Below are positions 10,143 to 20,339 of a DNA stretch of 64,000 nucleotides, in pieces. Numbering within the stretch: the stretch's first letter is position 1; each line of letters begins with the position of its first letter. The notes beneath the pieces were generated by a model that was not told the origin of the DNA, ran no database searches, and saw nothing but the letters and a program-made list of their open reading frames with translations. The position numbers and the translations under genes are program-made. The DNA comes from Heligmosomoides polygyrus polygyrus (taxonomy: Eukaryota; Nematoda; Chromadorea; Rhabditida; Heligmosomidae), in NCBI GenBank assembly GCA_947396885.1, contig OX377204.1, forward strand, positions 24,435,706-24,499,705, given 5' to 3'.

Positions 10143-10460
10143 AGTCTTTTCGTGGTTTGTTCGTTCTTTCCTTCCACTGGCGGCTGGCTAGTCCGTTCTT
10201 CCGCGGTCGACCGTTGGTGGTTGTGAAGGTTGTGGTTGGGGACGGTCGCGGTGGCTGGTTGTCGCGGTTGTCCAGGCTCGTTGGTTTCCATCGGCGCTCT
10301 GTGTGGGGAGCGTGGCGGTGTGTCGGTGCAGGAGACGTGTGGCACCCTACTTCGCGGCCTCTTATATGCAACTGCAGAATATTCTGGAAAGGTCAATTAT
10401 CGAATATCGGAGTTGTCTATGTCAAAATGGCACGTCTTTGACGATGATTATAGTAGAGTA
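10143..10460. other. GC-rich island without recognised product
   Basis: Composition is clearly higher in G+C than its neighbours. Open frames exist on both strands (for example 10046-10441 plus and 10040-10396 minus), as expected for GC-rich DNA lacking TAA/TAG. The peptides are low in complexity and unrecognised. It may be part of an unidentified element. Confidence 0.4.
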
Positions 10461-10465
10461 GTGTT

Positions 10466-11005
10466 GTGCAATTAGATAGGAATTCAACCACCAGGCTGCT
10501 CGATGCTTCACCCAGACGTTTGGCGATCTTGTCTTCCACAGCATATCAATGCATTTCTTTCAATGCTTTTCCTGTCATTGAACTATCCAACATTACACTG
10601 ACCTTCTGTCAATGTCGTAGAACTATTGTAGCCTATGAGCCTGCTTTCACCAAACTAAATCAGTCTTTGCTGTTCGTGCCACTTTATAGCGTAGTGTTTC
10701 TCATCCTCTCTCTATCGATACGTGTACCTCTAGCGCCTTTACTGCTGCACAGATTGCGTATAGTGGAGCATTTTTTAAAATTTTTAACTTTTTTTGCACC
10801 TGAAACACTATATGTCTTGAGTCTTCTACCAACCATCTTTCAGTTTAAACGCAAGCAGGTTACCTGCTCGCGGGCTCCCATCAGGGTGACCTTCTGGGGT
10901 GCGTACCAACTTCCACTTCAACACTTGCAAGGTCCACCCCACATAGGTTACAGCTATTCTAGCACCTATGGCAGTAGTATCTTAAGCCCTCTGCTTTTCG
11001 CCTAG
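10466..11005 (+). CDS. Unrecognised 179-codon open frame
   Basis: One of the longest open frames not explained by a known element. The predicted peptide is hydrophobic in its middle third (two possible membrane segments around residues 70-115), with no signature motif and no identifiable domain. There is no obvious intron structure and it stops at 11003. Pyrimidine-rich DNA favours such hydrophobic frames by chance, so I consider a real gene unlikely, though an exon or element ORF cannot be excluded. Confidence 0.15.
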   Translation: MQLDRNSTTRLLDASPRRLAILSSTAYQCISFNAFPVIELSNITLTFCQCRRTIVAYEPAFTKLNQSLLFVPLYSVVFLILSLSIRVPLAPLLLHRLRIVEHFLKFLTFFAPETLYVLSLLPTIFQFKRKQVTCSRAPIRVTFWGAYQLPLQHLQGPPHIGYSYSSTYGSSILSPLLFA

Positions 11006-11254
11006 CGGTGTTCTTCACTGTTCTCTTTGCCGACTGTATTCTGCCTCAGCAAAGTGCAAACGACCTCCACTTTTGCATGCACGATATGCGCATCAGTAAA
11101 GCTTTTAGCTTTTCTCAATCTTTCTCGTATGAATCCCACACTTGCCCTATCTTTCCTCTTATTTTTCTTTTTCTTTTATTTCATGTTCTCTTTCAATAGG
11201 CAATTTATTTTGCTCCTCCTGTGAATTTCTCTTCTAATAGAGCGTGGTTTGAAT

Positions 11255-11340
11255 TGGCAATAAATAAATAAATAAATGTGTCGGCCCGGACAAAAGCTTG
11301 CACTCGGTAGACTGAGAGTACATGTAAGGCGATTCGAGGC
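11255..11340 (+). repeat. AAAT microsatellite plus copy 2 of the 64-bp repeat
   Basis: A run of about five AAAT units (11257-11276) is followed directly by the 64-base segment shared with 336-399. A tetranucleotide tail like this is typical of a LINE or SINE 3' end. The same AATAAATAA phrase recurs at 11342-11365. Confidence 0.6.
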
Positions 11341-11487
11341 AATAAATAAACTGCAATAAATAAACTGCCAAGCAGAATGTGATCGTGTACCGCGCGAAGT
11401 GGTATGCTTTGCGGCACAATATAGTTCTTGAAGACCTCATATCATAGAGTGGGTGCGAATTCTGTACATTTGTCCAAATAGTCAAGA

Positions 11488-12372
11488 TCAAGGTGCAACT
11501 GAGGTGAGACCTCGATGGAGCTCCCAATCTCTGTCGGGGTACACCAGGGCTCTGCGCTTTCTCCGCTTCTATTTGTTGTCATCATGGATGCCATCACACG
11601 AGATCTTCAAAAGCCCGTCACTTGGACCTTGCTTTATGCCGATGACCTAATGCCTGCTTGCGAAGAATGGATGAACTCGAGCGGGAGCTGCAGGCTTGGT
11701 GTGATCGCTTGGAGCGGTTTGGACGACGGATGTTGCTGAGTCCAACTCCATCAAGGTCAACAACAACGAGCACCCACGCGCTGCGGTCTTTAAGCACCTG
11801 GGATCAGCAGTAGCGTCTGACGGCAATCTGACGATTGAAGTGAATTCACGCGTGAGTGCAGCTTGGTCCAAATGGCGCTCGTTGACTGGTGTCCTCTGCA
11901 ATAGGAAGATACCAGAGCGCCTGAAGTCGAAGATCTACAGAACAGTCCTCCGGCCAGTACGGCGCTGAGTGTTGGCCAGCGACCAAGAAAGTTGAAACGC
12001 AGCGTCATGGAGACGAAGATGCTGCGCTGAACGGCTGGAGTCGCGCACCTGAACCGCATTCGAGACGGTGCTATTCGGCAAGAGCTCGGTGTCGCGCCGA
12101 CAGCTGGCAAGATGCGCGAACGGTGGTAGGGCTATTTTTCGCGTTGAAAAGAAGACAGCGTTCGCAAGATAGGCCTTAAGTTGGAAGTGTCTGGAATTGC
12201 CTAGAGATCGCCGGAAGCAGCGCGGGTTTGATACGCTACATATGGATTTCAAGGTTGCCGGTGTCCAGCCTGATCTAGCGGTGGATCGGGAAAGGTGGGT
12301 GGCGTCATGACACCAGAGTAGCAGACCCCGCTACTAAGCATGACAAACGCTAAAGAAGAAGAAGAAACTGCC
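11488..12372 (+). mobile_element. Second RTE-type lineage, 5'-truncated copy
   Basis: The left part encodes VGVHQGSALSPLLFVVIMDA (about 11530) and TLLYADDL (about 11632), the palm motif with YADD typical of one RTE-type branch. Downstream are KHLGSAVASDGNL, EVNSRVSAAWSKWRSLTGVL and LKSKIYRTVLRP (11790-11970), and decayed frames similar to ...RKIGLKLEV... It ends in a GAAGAAGAAG tail at about 12352-12367. Frameshifts occur near 11665, 11730 and 11960. The N-terminal RT fingers and endonuclease are absent, a normal 5' truncation. This family differs from RTE-A and RTE-B, which carry FADD and end in other tails. Confidence 0.8.
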
Positions 12373-12616
12373 GAGCAAGAGCAGTTGTTGCCGTTCTCTG
12401 TAGCCTTTACCCGTTAAGAAAAGAGTGCTTCTTGTTTCATGAAGACATGTATAGAAGGACAAAGGAATTACATAGGCTTATCTGCTAATAACTTTGTTTT
12501 TTAATGCACCCGAAATACTTTCGAAAGGCGAGGGGTGTAATTTTCACAGCCAAATTTCTTGCTACAGATTAGTTTAACGTGCGACTTCAGCGAACAATCT
12601 TTGCGACACACCTCCA

Positions 12617-12776
12617 TATAAGTAATGTCACTGTATCACCCGTCGTCTCATTGATCACTGAATTTCTCGAGCACGCTCCAACAACGTCTCCATTTGCCTG
12701 TGTCACGTGTGAGAGTGCTCTAATGGTTCCTCCTCTATCGAATGACACGAAGAGCATCGCATCTCAGATATATCAT
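12617..12776 (-). mobile_element. RTE-A 3' stub
   Basis: Minus-strand remnant beginning at the conserved tail (rc of GTCACTGTATCACCCGTCGT) and continuing about 150 bases into the C-terminal coding region (rc of GCCTGTGTCACGTGTGAGAG). It is strongly diverged. Confidence 0.65.
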
Positions 12777-12799
12777 CCATATAGATGTGCATGAAAGAC

Positions 12800-12955
12800 C
12801 TATCCGAATAGGCATTCGAATGATTAAAAATCGCGTTTTTCGAATGTACTCAAATTCGAGTATTCAAAAAATCGGCTTTTCCGGATGTACTCAAGTTTGA
12901 ATATTCAAAATTTGTGGGTATTCGAAAACATTCGAATGTTCGAAAGAATTTCGAG
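12800..12955. repeat. TTCGAA-rich degenerate array, second copy
   Basis: Recurrent ATTCGAAT/TTCGAA/ATTCAAAA motifs every 10-20 bases, as at 6710-7090. It lies immediately beyond the 3' end of the Penelope-like copy at 12965-13760. Confidence 0.7.
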
Positions 12956-12964
12956 GGCACACTA

Positions 12965-13760
12965 TGATCATCAGCTCTGATATGTTCTTGATAAGCTATC
13001 GACGAAGATTGTTAACAGCTTTATTAGGCTGACGTTTCGGCAGCTTTGCCTTCTTCGGAGCCTGGAAAAGTCGTAAATATTCACAATCCCATTCGCCCAA
13101 ACATCATTTCATCCTACAGTGTAGTCTTCTTAGAGAAAGTAGACACAGGATCAGAAAGAGGAGTTGCAGAGGACGACTAACCTTCGTCGAGGACCACCTC
13201 TGACCAATAGCTGGAAGAAACGAGGGTGAATGAGATTCAGCCTGGAGCCACCTCACTTAAATACTCCAGCAGGTCAGATGAAGTAGATCGAAACCCGTAG
13301 AAATCTAAGAAGAATGCTAGTTTTTGGGTTACCCTCAGACGCTCTTCCTTCCAGTTTACCCCAGGATTCCTAGCTGTGATATAGAGCGCCTCGAGTGTCC
13401 TGCGTGCCGAGGTGTCATTTTCTCGGGCCAAGATGGACGTGGACACCTGCTGCATCAAGCCTGCTTGGCAGTGGACCCCGTGTTCCCCTCAAGGAGTCAG
13501 GACGTTGTCTTTTCTAAAGCCGGCCAAATGCTCCTTAATCCTTATACCCTTATACATAGAGGTCTGACCGTTTCCCCAATGTACTCCTCCACAAATTCGT
13601 TGCATGACCTAAGGTAAACCACACCAGATGTCATACAGTCTCCCTGTTTCCCATTAGTGCAAATTAGGCAGGATAGAGTTGAGGAGGTCCTGTTGTAGAT
13701 ACGGTTTCGAACAAGCTGCCCCTTTAAGGACCTAAGAGGGACATCAAAGACTCTCACCAT
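12965..13760 (-). pseudogene. Penelope-like GIY-YIG endonuclease and 3' end, broken
   Basis: Minus-strand reading: DVPLRSLKGQLVRNRIYNRT, CLICTNGKQGDC (Cys-rich knuckle), GVVYLRSC and EEYIGETVRPL (GIY and YIG halves), then after a frameshift near 13545 RIKEHLAG, and after another near 13460 ARRTLEALYITARNPGVN with the conserved Glu. The untranslated end (13236 down to 12965) contains GCCGAAACGTCAGCCTAATA followed by AAG. The reverse transcriptase is missing, as in the copy at 7.1 kb. Coding potential is lost through at least two frameshifts. Confidence 0.82.
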
Positions 13761-14137
13761 GTATTGAAGATCAGCTGTGCGCAGACACTTTCGTATCTAC
13801 GCACTCACATCGTCCGATATGAAAGACACACAAAATGGTACCTTTCCGCACTCCTCGCTACGGGCCAAAGCATTGGCTTGCAGCTTACGCCCCTTCTGCC
13901 AATGTTGCATTGGATACCCATTTGCTTTCGCAATGTCAGCTGCCGTTTTCCGTAAGAACGACTTTTGTTCGTTATCGGACGAAACTGAATTAGCTGTTCG
14001 GAACGTATTTTGATAAAATCCTTTTTGGCACTAGAGGGGTGAACTGAAATGTACGAGGATATTTGTGCTACTGGGCTTGTGGTATTAAAAACAGACACGT
14101 AGACAGCAGATGCTCAAATCAATGTTTTATAACTCCT
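13761..14137. other. No recognisable feature
   Basis: Lies 5' of the Penelope-like fragment on the minus strand and has a ~97-codon open minus frame (13805-14098). It did not resemble a reverse transcriptase to me. It may be host DNA or unrecognised element sequence. Confidence 0.4.
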
Positions 14138-14212
14138 AGAAATCTGGTACCAATTAGTGGAGGGGTGAAGGAGCTGGTTGGTCTGCACGGGAACCAAACC
14201 TTGGATTTCTTT
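14138..14212 (-). repeat. SINE-like repeat, short fragment
   Basis: Contains CTGGTACCAATTAGTGGAGG then GGTTGGTCTGCACGGGAACC, matching the block between the tRNA-like head and the body in minus orientation (compare 51225-51295). Confidence 0.55.
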
Positions 14213-15363
14213 CGGAATTTACACAGGTGCTGCAGATCCTTCCGTTTATCTTCAAATTGTTTATAGAAACCTTTTACATAAGGCGCGGCACCTCATTGGT
14301 TGGCCTATAGACACTTTTACTCTCCGAAGGCTACAATGTTATACGGATTGTTTTAGAGGTAATTGTTTTTATTCCTTTTATATTATAATAGATTTACATA
14401 ATAGATATGTAATGCATGTATATTTATGTAATATAGCAGCATTCTAACTTTTCTTGGCCCTTTTTCTTCTCTATTTCTTTCTATGTCTTCATACTTCATC
14501 TTGCAATCATATTTTCTGGTTTAGTTCTACTCTTTACATTCTTCTCACAGTCTGATTCGCACTTATACTTTTGTGTTGGTTATTACACGCACATAACGAG
14601 CTCATGTGACAGAGCGACAAAAACGCAAGACGCGACAGTAAAACTTGACAAGGGCATGACGCGAAAATTTACTACGCAGGCAAAAGCTACAAGACAACCG
14701 TCACGTAAGACAGGCCAATAATAACGAGCATAGTAAAACAGATTTTGCCACACTGTTTAACCTTCGGTTTCGGAGCCCGCCCAAATAATGTAGAAATTTA
14801 CTGCGCTAAATTGTCGGATTTTTATTGCTCATCATTTGTGATCTGTTATATGTATCCTTATTCTTTTGCAAATTCTAGGAAATAATAATGTGTAATGATA
14901 AGATCTCTGTTTGCAGCTAACTTTCACCTTCCTACTTTCTGTTGTTCGCCAGAGAAAATCGGCCGGCCCCGCTCATCATCTTGCAGTCCAGTCTTCAAGA
15001 AGATACCAGCAGTTCAATGAAGCAATAGATTTTTAAGAATAGAGTTCTCAATCATGATTGTTAATTACAAGGAGTGTTCTTCTAACCACTGCAATAACTC
15101 TCGGATCGTAGGCGGGTTCATAGTCTTACGTGTGGTGTGTATGTATGCAAAGGTAGCATCAGCAAGAGTAGTCCTGATTGCAGTTAATATTTTTTATACA
15201 ACTTTATTTGCTTTTGTTCAAATTTACTGATTCTCATTTTCGGTATCGACGTTATTCGTTCGTGCGTTTCTATAGGCGCAATTCCATTCTATGCTACCGC
15301 CGAGGTGCGTTCCCTTTGAGATATAGGGCACGAATTGGGTTCGTGTACTTCACACATATTATA
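14213..15363. other. AT-rich, no recognisable feature
   Basis: No long open frames and no similarity noted to other repeats in the window. Confidence 0.45.
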
Positions 15364-16266
15364 TTAGGGGGGGGGGCAAAAGTAATGAGACACCCCATGC
15401 CGTGTCCATATATCTCGTGGCTGGAGTCTGGATTCGTACTTGTTGTATTTGTATGTTTGTATGCTACTTACTGAAGCCCATCTGAGAAGTTACCACTTCC
15501 GCCCTTTCCAGAAGCATGCCAAAACCCCAGCCTGTCTCATGCCGAAACTCCAGTCTGACGAGTCGACCTGTGTCGCGCAAATCTCCCCAATTCCCAACCC
15601 CGAGCAGCCTGGGCTCAATATTCACGCGAGATGAGAAGTACGTCTTCTACCTTAACCCTGCCAAGCAGCGAGTCTGGGTGAGGCCTGGTGACCTGTTACC
15701 GATCCTCGTTCGGCGAGATGTTCACGGCGAGAAGCATCTTTGGAGCTTTTGGGTCTGCGCCCATGGATCGGTTTACCGGAAGCTGTTTCCCAAGAGCACT
15801 ACGATGAACTCCAAGACCATGGTGAACGAAATAGAAGAGATGGGCCAGCGACTCGCTTTTATTCATTCGCAGCGCTTCAAGAAGTTTCTCCTCTTCGACA
15901 ATGCCGCACCCCATCGGGAACAAGTAACCACGGATAAGCTTGGCCAGCTGGGCTACGTTCACATGCCTCACCCACCATATTCGCTGGACATCTCTCCATG
16001 CGACTACCACTACCTCTTGAGCCTACAAGACTTCCTAGTCGGAAGGGACACAAGAACCCAAGCAGTCCTTGACAACCATGTCGAGCAGTTGATCAACACC
16101 AGGCCCAAGCAGTTTTGTAAGGATGGGATCAGGAAGTTGGCTGAACGATGGCAGCAAGGTTCTTGCCTTTAATGGCAAATACATTCCTCAGCATCGTTGA
16201 GTTGTAATTGAGTTATAGAGAGATAAAGATTTTTTTCATTTTGTCCCATTACTTTTGGCCCCCTTA
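15364..16266 (+). mobile_element. Mariner element with G-tract termini, copy 1 (903 bp)
   Basis: Left end TTAGGGGGGGGGGCAAAAGT then AATGAGACA; right end is its inverse (TGTCCCATTACTTTTGGCCC then CCTTA). It is flanked on both sides by TA, the mariner target duplication (15362-15363 and 16267-16268). The interior encodes a D,D34D catalytic domain. A full mariner is about 1.3 kb, so ~400 bp covering the DNA-binding half of the transposase are missing. A second copy of nearly identical length and content faces it at 16422-17326. Confidence 0.9.
15516..16172 (+). pseudogene. Mariner transposase, N-terminally deleted, catalytic domain open
   Basis: The open frame starts at an ATG, but homology begins at codon 39 (DEKYVFYLN, first catalytic Asp) near 15630. 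It continues through WVRPGD, RRDVHGEKHLWSFWVC, LLFDNAAPHRE (second Asp) and PPYSLDISPCDYHYL (third Asp). Exactly 34 residues separate the second and third Asp, the mariner D,D34D signature. The catalytic domain is uninterrupted to the TAA at 16170. The paired helix-turn-helix that binds the terminal repeats is absent, so autonomous activity is not expected. An upstream frame (15440-15634) looks like shifted remains of the missing part. Confidence 0.85.
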
Positions 16267-16421
16267 TAATTCGCATGCAAGACGTCCTCACGGAAGAATT
16301 TTACATACGTTTTATGTTCTTTTTGCGATTTCAACAGCATTTGTAAACTATTTTTCTTACACTATAAGAAACAAGTACGGGCTAGCTCTTCGACAAACCT
16401 CTTTTTACATGTGATAACATA

Positions 16422-17326
16422 TTAGGGGGGGGGGGGGGAGGCAAAAGTAATGAGACAAATAAAAAAAATCTTTATCTCTTTATAACTCAATTACAACTCA
16501 ACGGTGCTGAGGAATGTATTTGCCATTAAGAGCAATGACATTGCTGCCATCGCTCAGTCAACTTCCTGATCCCATCCTTCCACAACTGCTTGGGCCAGGT
16601 GTTGATCAACTGCTCGATATGGTTGTCGAGGTCTGCTTGGGTTCTTGTGTCCCTTCCGACCAGGAAGTCCTGTAGGCTCAAGAAGTAGTGGTAGTCACAT
16701 GGAGAGATGTCCGGCGAATACGGTGGGTGAGGCATGTGAACGTAGCCCAGCTGGCCAAGCTTCTCCGTGGTTACTTGTTCCCGATGAGGTGCGGCGTTGT
16801 CGAAGAGGAGAACCATCTTGAAGCGCTGCGAATGAATGAGAGCGAGTCGCCGGCCCATCTCTTCTATTTCGTTCACCATGGCCTTGGAGTTCATCGTAGT
16901 GCTCTTGGGAAACAGCTTTCGGTAAACCGATCCACGGGCGCAGACCCAAAAGCTCCAAAGGTGCTTCTCGCCGTGAACATCTCGCCGGTAACAGGTCACC
17001 AAGCCTCACCCAGGCTCGCTGCTTGGCAGGGTTAAGGTAGAAGACGTACTTCTCGTCTTGCATGAATATTGAGCCCAGTCTGCTCGGGGTTGGGAATTGG
17101 GCGAGATTTGCGCGACACAGGTCGACTCGTCAGACTGGGGTTACGGCATGAGACAAACTGAGGTTTTGACATGCTTCTGGAAAGGGCGGAAGTGGTAACT
17201 TCTCAGATGGGCTTCAGTAAGTAGCATACAAGCATGCAAATACGATGAGCACAAAACCAGACTCCAGCCACGACATATATGGACACAGCATGGGGTGTCT
17301 CATTACTTTTGCCCCCCCCCCCCTAA
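16422..17326 (-). mobile_element. Mariner element with G-tract termini, copy 2 (905 bp)
   Basis: Inverted relative to copy 1 and only 155 bp away. Ends are TTAGGGGGGGGGGGGGGAGG with CAAAAGTAATGAGACA on the left and the inverse on the right, again between TA dinucleotides (16420-16421, 17327-17328). It shares the same ~400-bp loss of the transposase N-terminus, so both copies descend from one already deleted element. The G-tracts differ in length, as expected for unstable homopolymers. Confidence 0.9.
16526..17063 (-). pseudogene. Mariner transposase catalytic domain, frameshifted
   Basis: Same protein as 15516-16172. DEKYVFYLNPAKQRAWV begins near 17058 in one frame; a shift near 16985 moves the rest (RRDVHGEKHLWSFWVCARGS, LLFDNAAPHRE, PPYSPDISPCDYHYF) to another frame ending at 16526. 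All three catalytic Asp codons remain, with 34 residues between the last two. It retains SPD where copy 1 has SLD, so copy 2 is closer to the mariner consensus there. Confidence 0.85.
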
Positions 17327-17328
17327 TA

Positions 17329-17974
17329 CTACGATCTCAATTTATCTCATTTCAAACTGAAATTTCCACATTACTCACAAAAGAACATATGTCATGTAAT
17401 CTGGTTTAACCCACTGTATTTGTTTAGTTTGTTATTTATGGCGCATAGTTTGTGTAATAAATATGTGTTTATGCGCTGAGATAACCAAGCAGAACGGTTC
17501 AAACATACTAACTATAACAGATTAGAGCGTTTTTCAATCGCCTGACGATTTGTAGTGTGACATTTATTGAGCCGTAGCATCGTAGCAAAACAAAGTTTTG
17601 TGGGCAAATTCAATCCAATAACTTTGACGTAGAGAGTAATAAGCAAGGTGAGAAAACGATGAGAATGAATGTTGATGATTTATATGTTATACTTCTGTGC
17701 CATAACCGTCTGCTGAACAATGTATTCTATACTATTTTGCCGCTTTTATATTATTAAGGGAACAATGGACACTTTTCACGTCAATTTGGATGCATTTCTA
17801 AACAAAATTAACGCTTTTGAAATCAATCTGAACATTGCTTAAATCAAAACAAACCCCTTCCATGTTAAACTTGGAAATCTCCAAAAAGGTTGGAATCAAT
17901 TTTTGTTCAAGGAAAATTTTACAACGACTTTCATTGGAGCTTTAACTTATCTATCCAACATTGTTTGAAACTTT
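17329..17974. other. AT-rich, no recognisable feature
   Basis: No open frame of note and no repeats recognised. Confidence 0.45.
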
Positions 17975-18202
17975 ACAAAATTCTTGTTTTTTGAAGAAAT
18001 ATGTGTTTAAAGTTTATTTTAAAAAACAGGAATGCGACCATTTTAAGTGCCAAAAGCCAAAAAGCGTCAAGCCCCTAACGTGATTCTCAAAATTAATTAC
18101 AAAATTCTGGTTTTTTGAAGAAATATGTGTTTAAATTTATTTTAAAAAACAGGAATGCGACCATTTTTAAGTGCCAAAAGCCAAAAAGCCTCAAGCCCCT
18201 TT
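17975..18202 (+). repeat. 124-bp tandem duplication (two units)
   Basis: ACAAAATTCTTGTTTTTTGA at 17975 recurs at 18099. Both copies continue through ATATGTGTTTAAA, AAAAAACAGGAATGCGACCA and AAGTGCCAAAAGCC with few differences, which indicates a recent local duplication. Confidence 0.85.
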
Positions 18203-18499
18203 CATAATATACGTTGCGATCCGATTGACATATGCTAACCTTGATTCTTTATGTAAGCAGCATTTTTATACATTACCAGTGACATAAAAATTGCGACGAG
18301 GTTTTTAGTTCGTAGAGAGAGAGTTCGTAGAGCTGCTCTTTAAAACAATTTTCGATTGTTTTTTTTCTTGAAAAATAATATTTTTTAAATTTGTAACTCT
18401 CATTTGGCAGCTGGACTAAAAAAAATTCAGAGAATTACTAAAAAAATTCAAAAAATCTTAATTTCATCTTACATGAGCACATGGGACCATAGAGCTGTT
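18203..18499. other. AT-rich, no recognisable feature
   Basis: Contains a short direct repeat (TTCGTAGAGAG / TTCGTAGAGCT at 18309-18335) and poly-T/A runs only. Confidence 0.4.
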
Positions 18500-18627
18500 C
18501 ATCACTGGATTTCTGGTGAGAATTCACAATGCTTCTCCTTTCTCACAACTTCCGAATTTGCACATTGCAACTCGAAGTTGTTTCCGTTATGCCCATCTGT
18601 TCCATGCTCTCCAAGTCGGCCGGTATC
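18500..18627 (-). pseudogene. Penelope-like endonuclease fragment
   Basis: Minus-strand peptide RLGEHGTDGHNGNNFELQCA followed by NSEVVRKEKH corresponds to the GIY-YIG region TPLGKHRVDVHHGDDFNIKC of the 7.1-kb copy. It is fused without a break to an RTE-B fragment (18628-18791) in one open frame. Confidence 0.65.
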
Positions 18628-18791
18628 CTTGCGAAACCCTGCTTGCTCAACTGGCTGATATCCATCCAAGCAACGCTCCATGCGGTTAAGCAGTATCTTG
18701 GTGAAGATCTTGTACACAACCGAGAGAAGACTGATGGGTCGATAGTTGTTGATATCCTCTTGCTGACCTTTTTTGAAGATTAAAACTGTTT
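18628..18791 (-). pseudogene. Internal fragment of RTE-B reverse transcriptase
   Basis: Nearly identical to 53978-54142: it encodes FKKGQQEDINNYRPISLLSV and YKIFTKILLNRMERCLDGYQ. Both ends fall inside the RT domain, so this is neither a 5' truncation nor a 3' end. The high similarity to RTE-B implies recent origin. Confidence 0.85.
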
Positions 18792-19494
18792 ATAAACAGT
18801 AATAAACCAATATCGTATTATTTATCATCCATTTAATTTTACTCTCAGAAACTGACACTTAACTCACCGTTGCACCTTTCCACCACTGCCAAGAGTGTTC
18901 ATTCTTTGAGGTCCTTGGATATGCTGACCATTGAAAATAATCGTAGACATCTATCTTTTCGCGTCCAATCATCCATTCGTTTTTTACCCATTATTTAGTG
19001 ACGGCCTTCCAACGGGCACCGTGCAAATGAAACTCAAAAAGCCCCTTCATAGGAGGAGGTGACGTTTCGGCTAATATCCACAGCCGCGGGAGGATTCACT
19101 GCAAACAATAGTGTGACTTCGGCGTGCAGAACATTAGAAGCGCGTTGGAACGCAGCTTTGAGTCCTAATGTCAACCGAAGGCTGGTCCCTTCGCAGAGCT
19201 CTGCGAGTTATGTCTTATCCACAGGGTGATTAAGTCGGGCGGTCTCGGGGCTGAAGCTCAATCAACAACGTTTACTTCCAACTGTGGAAAATCTTCCAAC
19301 AACGCAAGGCAAATTGACGGGACATAACTTCAAATGATCACTTTCTCCTTTAGTGGTCTTTAGTGGTCGGCATCCATCTTAAGATGTGTCGTCCATTTAG
19401 AACTGGAGTGTTGAGTCATGTCTCTATTTTTGTGGAGACTAGTGCCCTATATTGCGCAATGATAGTTGGACTAGGTAGTATTGTAGATGTTTCC
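18792..19494. other. Unassigned; one Penelope-like terminal motif in reverse
   Basis: At 19055-19075 GGTGACGTTTCGGCTAATAT is the reverse of the GCCGAAACGTC motif seen at Penelope-like 3' ends. Otherwise nothing was recognised. Confidence 0.4.
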
Positions 19495-19595
19495 GACTGC
19501 TCGAGGCTCTGAAGGACGAAACTTGTCGAAACGTAAGCCGGACAAAAAAGTGGGTAACATACTTGGTTAACGGCTCTAACAAGAACATACCGCGA
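19495..19595 (+). mobile_element. Penelope-like 3' terminal remnant
   Basis: GAGGCTCTGAAGGACGAAAC, TTGTCGAAACGTAAGCCGG and GCTCTAACAAGAACAT align with the reversed 12965-13075 end of the minus-strand Penelope-like copy. No coding part remains. Confidence 0.55.
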
Positions 19596-20195
19596 GTGCC
19601 AGTGTCTAGAGAATGCAGTCGTTTATTATGTCAGACACAAAATATCTGACATTTCGATATAAACAATTTTCGTTCTTCCGCTTACTGACAAGTGGTTACC
19701 TTGCTTACTTGCACTGTGAATTAGTTATTCACACGAACAACTCAATTACAGTTGCATTACAATTGGATACACTGTTTTATTGCTCATAAAGCTCTTACAC
19801 TTCGGCTGCAGCAGCAATTGCCTTTTATTTTATTCTGCAGCAGCGTTCCCTAGAACGCAATTCTCTGGGAGGACAGAGGTTGCGATTGCGCCGTGTGTAT
19901 CCCCACCGTAGCGCCATTATGTTGTCGGTCAGCGTAGGCGTCATGTAACTGAATGATAACATGAAAACGGCGATGGTTCAGATGACGGTTAGACTCTTGA
20001 GTGTTTCGTTTTTCAGTAGTATTCCAACTCCCTCTTCTTTGTTAGAAGATCAAGTGGAGTAAACGCCTCAAAAGATTTACGTTAAGAGCTTTGACACATC
20101 GTGCTGAATGAATGAATGAAGCAATAGGAGATTTAAGAACCTTCTAACAGGAGATACCACGATGCTGTTGTAAATGTATGCGATGGGACAAGTCA
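19596..20195. other. No recognisable feature
   Basis: Includes a GAATGAATGAATGAA run near 20105; nothing else was identified. Confidence 0.4.
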
Positions 20196-20251
20196 GTGTT
20201 TTGTACTCGCAGACAAGTTTGGTACCAATTCACCGACCGCGGAGAGATATA
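20196..20251 (-). repeat. SINE-like repeat, part 1 (split by a transposon)
   Basis: GCAGACAAGTTTGGTACCAA then TTCACCGACCGCGGAGAGAT is the conserved SINE body in minus orientation. It breaks off at the TA target of the transposon at 20252 and resumes at 21581. Confidence 0.75.
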
Positions 20252-20339
20252 CAGGGTGCGCATCAATTATGGGCCTCAAATAATCGAAGTGTCATAGTAA
20301 CACAAACTATTCAAAACGGAGAAAAACACATCGTAAACT

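Noticed and set aside
10040..10441. Overlapping ~120-130-codon frames on both strands as genes
   Set aside because: GC-rich DNA depleted in stop codons opens on both strands; peptides are compositionally biased with no domain.
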